Assembly (NCBI GenBank): GCA_040235375.1
Contig: JBECKQ010000188.1
Span: 1 to 7,074 of the forward strand
DNA from: JBECKQ01 sp040235375
GTDB lineage: Bacteria > Planctomycetota > Phycisphaerae > UBA1845
Direction of reading: 5' to 3'
DNA length: 7,074 bases
The notes under the pieces were generated by a model. It was given only the letters and a program-made list of their open reading frames with translations. It made no database searches and was not told the origin of the DNA. Both the position numbers and the translations under genes were made by a program. Positions 5,470 through 7,074 of the stretch are shown piece after piece (position 1 is the stretch's first letter; each line of letters begins with the position of its first letter).

Positions 5470-6123
5470 ATGTTTACCGGTCGTACATTCTATGTCTGTG
5501 TTTTCGCAACGATCATTACCTTGGTGCTGGCAAATGCCCATGTACTGGCTGGCCCTCTATCGGACTTCGATGATGGTACGCTCCAGGGATGGCAGCCTGC
5601 GACAACTGCTGCTTTCACTATACCGTTTGGAGGACTTCTCGACCTTCAATTGGCTGGTGGGAATCCGGGCGGCTTTATGATGGCAACAGACACATCTGGC
5701 GGCGGCCTGTGGGTCCAGGCGCCTCCTGCGTTCAACGGCAACCTGAACCTGTACACCGATTTGCAGTGGGACGAGTATATCTTTCCGAATAGCGGGATAA
5801 CGAAACCGACCCGGCCAGCGCTTCTTGGAAAGGACGATGCAACTGTGTGGGTGAACATGGGACCACTGAATCCGACCGGCGCATGGCATACGAGGAGCGT
5901 ATCTCTGGACGGGGCAGACTGGACGCTTCTCACCGGCACCATGTCGTTCGAGGACGTGCGTGCTGATGCAACGTTGCTGTTCGGTATGGATGTTTCGGTC
6001 ACCACGATGCCGACACTCGAGTGCGGTCTCGACAACATCACACTGCTGCCGGAGCCCGCATCCCTCGTTCTGTTTGTCTGTGGCACCGCGACTGTGCTCC
6101 TTCGCCGGAAGCACGCGCGCTAA
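5470..6123 (+). CDS. PEP-CTERM sorting-domain protein with laminin-B-like domain
   Basis: The 217-residue exported protein has a signal peptide (hydrophobic 8-21) with likely cleavage after HVLA (residue 27). The mature part begins FDDGTLQGWQP, then GGNPGGFMMATD (63-74), GGGLWVQAPPAFNGNL (77-92), GAWHTRSVSLDGADW (137-151) and a closing GLDNITL (186-192). This order is that of the laminin-B (domain IV)-like beta-sandwich found in many planctomycete and proteobacterial surface proteins. The C-terminus is a classic PEP-CTERM signal: LPEPA (193-197), a hydrophobic helix (about 198-211) and a basic RRKHAR end. An exosortase would cut near PEP; none is encoded in the window. ATG 5470 is chosen because GGAGG lies eight bases upstream. 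GC is about 55% in several 60-base blocks, against about 72% in a block of the preceding GT2 gene, suggesting transfer or relaxed codon use. Ligand and role are unknown; surface or matrix attachment is a guess. Confidence 0.9.
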   Translation: MFTGRTFYVCVFATIITLVLANAHVLAGPLSDFDDGTLQGWQPATTAAFTIPFGGLLDLQLAGGNPGGFMMATDTSGGGLWVQAPPAFNGNLNLYTDLQWDEYIFPNSGITKPTRPALLGKDDATVWVNMGPLNPTGAWHTRSVSLDGADWTLLTGTMSFEDVRADATLLFGMDVSVTTMPTLECGLDNITLLPEPASLVLFVCGTATVLLRRKHAR

Positions 6124-6140
6124 GCGCGATGCCCGCGCTT
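6122..6140 (+). terminator. GC-rich stem-loop at the PEP-CTERM stop codon
   Basis: AAGCGCG, the loop ATGCC and CGCGCTT form a perfect seven-pair stem starting within the TAA stop codon. No T-run follows, so a classical intrinsic terminator is doubtful. It may protect the transcript's 3' end or slow polymerase. Its last two bases are the first two of the TTGACC element for the next gene. Confidence 0.4.
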
Positions 6141-6174
6141 GACCGCCGTCGCGCGCGCTGCTTTCATCTGCGCA
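6139..6174 (+). promoter_or_regulatory. Promoter-like element, copy B (TTGACC-N17-TTTCAT-CTGCGCA)
   Basis: TTGACC (6139-6144) and TTTCAT (6162-6167) are 17 bases apart, and CTGCGCA (6168-6174) follows. It lies 114 bases before the flippase ATG. Against copy A (4094-4129), the last 18 bases (GCTGYTYTYATCTGCGCA) are identical at 15 positions, and the other three are C/T changes. The GCTTGACC block is also identical. Confidence 0.5.
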
Positions 6175-6281
6175 CCGTTCCCTTCGCCGGGTAAGTGACC
6201 CCGACGGAGGCGGGATGCGGGCGAGCGCTGGACGAAGTCCCCGGCCGAGCGCGCCTCGGACGCGCGACAAGCAGGGCATCG

Positions 6282-7074
6282 ATGGGCAGCGAAGTCAGAA
6301 AGAGCTTCATTCTCGTTCTGGGTACCGGGGCGACGGCCGGCTTGAGCCTGGTCTTCGCCGTGTACGTGGGCAGGGTTCTCGGCGTTTCCGACTACGCCGA
6401 TTTCTCGGCCGCGGTGTCCGTTGCATTTCTGGGCGGTATCGCCCTTGGGCCGATCAACGGAATCGTGGCTCGATTCACCGCCGAGTACAACGGCCGCGGT
6501 GAAGTCGGCAAGATCCGCGCGCTGCACTACGCGATCCTGAAGCGAGTCGCGCTTGGTGGCCTGGCGGTCCTGATGGTGGCCAGCGCCGGGGCGTACCCAC
6601 TGGCGAAGTCGCTCAATTTCGCATCGCCCTGGCCGCTGGTGACTGCGTGCGTTGTCGTCTACCTGACACTGCTCGTCTCCGTCTCGCGCGGTCTGCTGCG
6701 CGGCGTACAGCACTTCGGCTCATACAACCTGAACACGGTCCTCGAGGCGGTGACGCGGCTGCTTGCCGGTGCCGCGCTGCTGGCCCTGGCTGCGACGACG
6801 CTGGCCGCCCTCTCCGCGTACGTGATCGCATTGCTGACCGTGCTCGTCCTTGCCGCAGTGCAGGTCTGCAAGGTCGTTGGCCATCACGCTCCGGAGCGGC
6901 TGGACAGTCTGGCCGTCAAGCGGTTTGCCGTAATGATGTTTTTCGTCATGCTGGTCTCGGCGGGATTCCAGAACCTGGACATGCTGTTCGTGAAGCGGTA
7001 CACGACCGCCGTGGAGGCGGGTCTCTACGGGGCGGCGTTCACGTTTGCGCGGATGATTCCTGCCATCATGACGC
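6282..7074 (+). CDS. Wzx-type oligosaccharide flippase (MOP superfamily), 3' end outside window
   Basis: The frame from ATG 6282 stays open to the window end and gives 264 residues with no stop, roughly half of a usual 420-500-residue flippase. The N-terminus (MGSEVRKSFILVLGTGATAG) and first helices match polysaccharide-export MOP proteins, including VYVGRVLGVSDYADFS (28-42), the family's 'grxLGxxxYGxfs' signature. Seven predicted helices lie at about 8-29, 42-64, 87-105, 117-136, 154-172, 174-196 and 214-232. SRGLLRGVQHFGSYN (135-149) and NLDMLFVKRY ... AGLYGAAFTFAR (231-257) are strong family motifs. The protein would flip undecaprenyl-linked oligosaccharide from the cytoplasmic to the periplasmic face, serving the glycosyltransferases nearby. 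AGGG (6273-6276), five bases before the ATG, is a modest ribosome site. The gene lies 158 bases after the PEP-CTERM gene and probably has its own promoter (copy B). Confidence 0.9.
   Translation, partial: MGSEVRKSFILVLGTGATAGLSLVFAVYVGRVLGVSDYADFSAAVSVAFLGGIALGPINGIVARFTAEYNGRGEVGKIRALHYAILKRVALGGLAVLMVASAGAYPLAKSLNFASPWPLVTACVVVYLTLLVSVSRGLLRGVQHFGSYNLNTVLEAVTRLLAGAALLALAATTLAALSAYVIALLTVLVLAAVQVCKVVGHHAPERLDSLAVKRFAVMMFFVMLVSAGFQNLDMLFVKRYTTAVEAGLYGAAFTFARMIPAIMT

Overview
The window is a GC-rich bacterial chromosome segment. Most genes look near 65-72% GC in the stretches I counted by eye. It carries part of a surface or exopolysaccharide locus with two unrelated metabolic genes set in it. 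A PEP-CTERM surface protein with a laminin-B-like fold, few clear Shine-Dalgarno sites and high GC all fit a planctomycete-type bacterium. That assignment is an inference from gene content; no rRNA or marker gene is present.

Layout from left to right. (1) The 3' end of a GT4 glycosyltransferase (1-510, +). (2) A complete fumarylacetoacetase (618-1934, +), the last step of tyrosine breakdown, with every catalytic and metal residue I can map retained. (3) Convergent to it, a single-domain globin (2002-2421, -) whose distal Tyr and Gln are kept but whose proximal-His position reads Cys. (4) A 389-base gene-free gap (2422-2810) with small palindromes and a weak terminator-like hairpin. (5) A minus-strand pair, a DPM1-like GT2 glycosyltransferase (3215-3964) followed by a three-helix DUF2304 membrane protein (2811-3191), probably one operon. 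(6) A divergent GT2 glycosyltransferase with C-terminal membrane helices (4179-5210, +), followed by an intrinsic terminator. (7) A PEP-CTERM secreted protein (5470-6123, +), noticeably lower in GC than its neighbours. (8) The 5' part of a Wzx-type oligosaccharide flippase (6282 to the window end, +).

Functionally, the three glycosyltransferases, the DUF2304 partner and the flippase would build a lipid-linked glycan at the inner face of the membrane and flip it. The PEP-CTERM protein is a surface product of the kind that usually accompanies exosortase and exopolysaccharide loci. Fumarylacetoacetase and the globin have no obvious role in this and probably sit here by chance of gene order.

The most notable non-coding signal is a pair of matching promoter-like elements, TTGACC, 17 bases, TYTYAT, then CTGCGCA. 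One lies upstream of the plus-strand GT2 gene (4094-4129) and the other upstream of the flippase gene (6139-6174). They match beyond the -35/-10 core, which suggests a shared regulatory or leader unit for the two polysaccharide genes. I found no CRISPR array, insertion sequence, tRNA or rRNA, and nothing that amounts to a wholly new multi-gene system.
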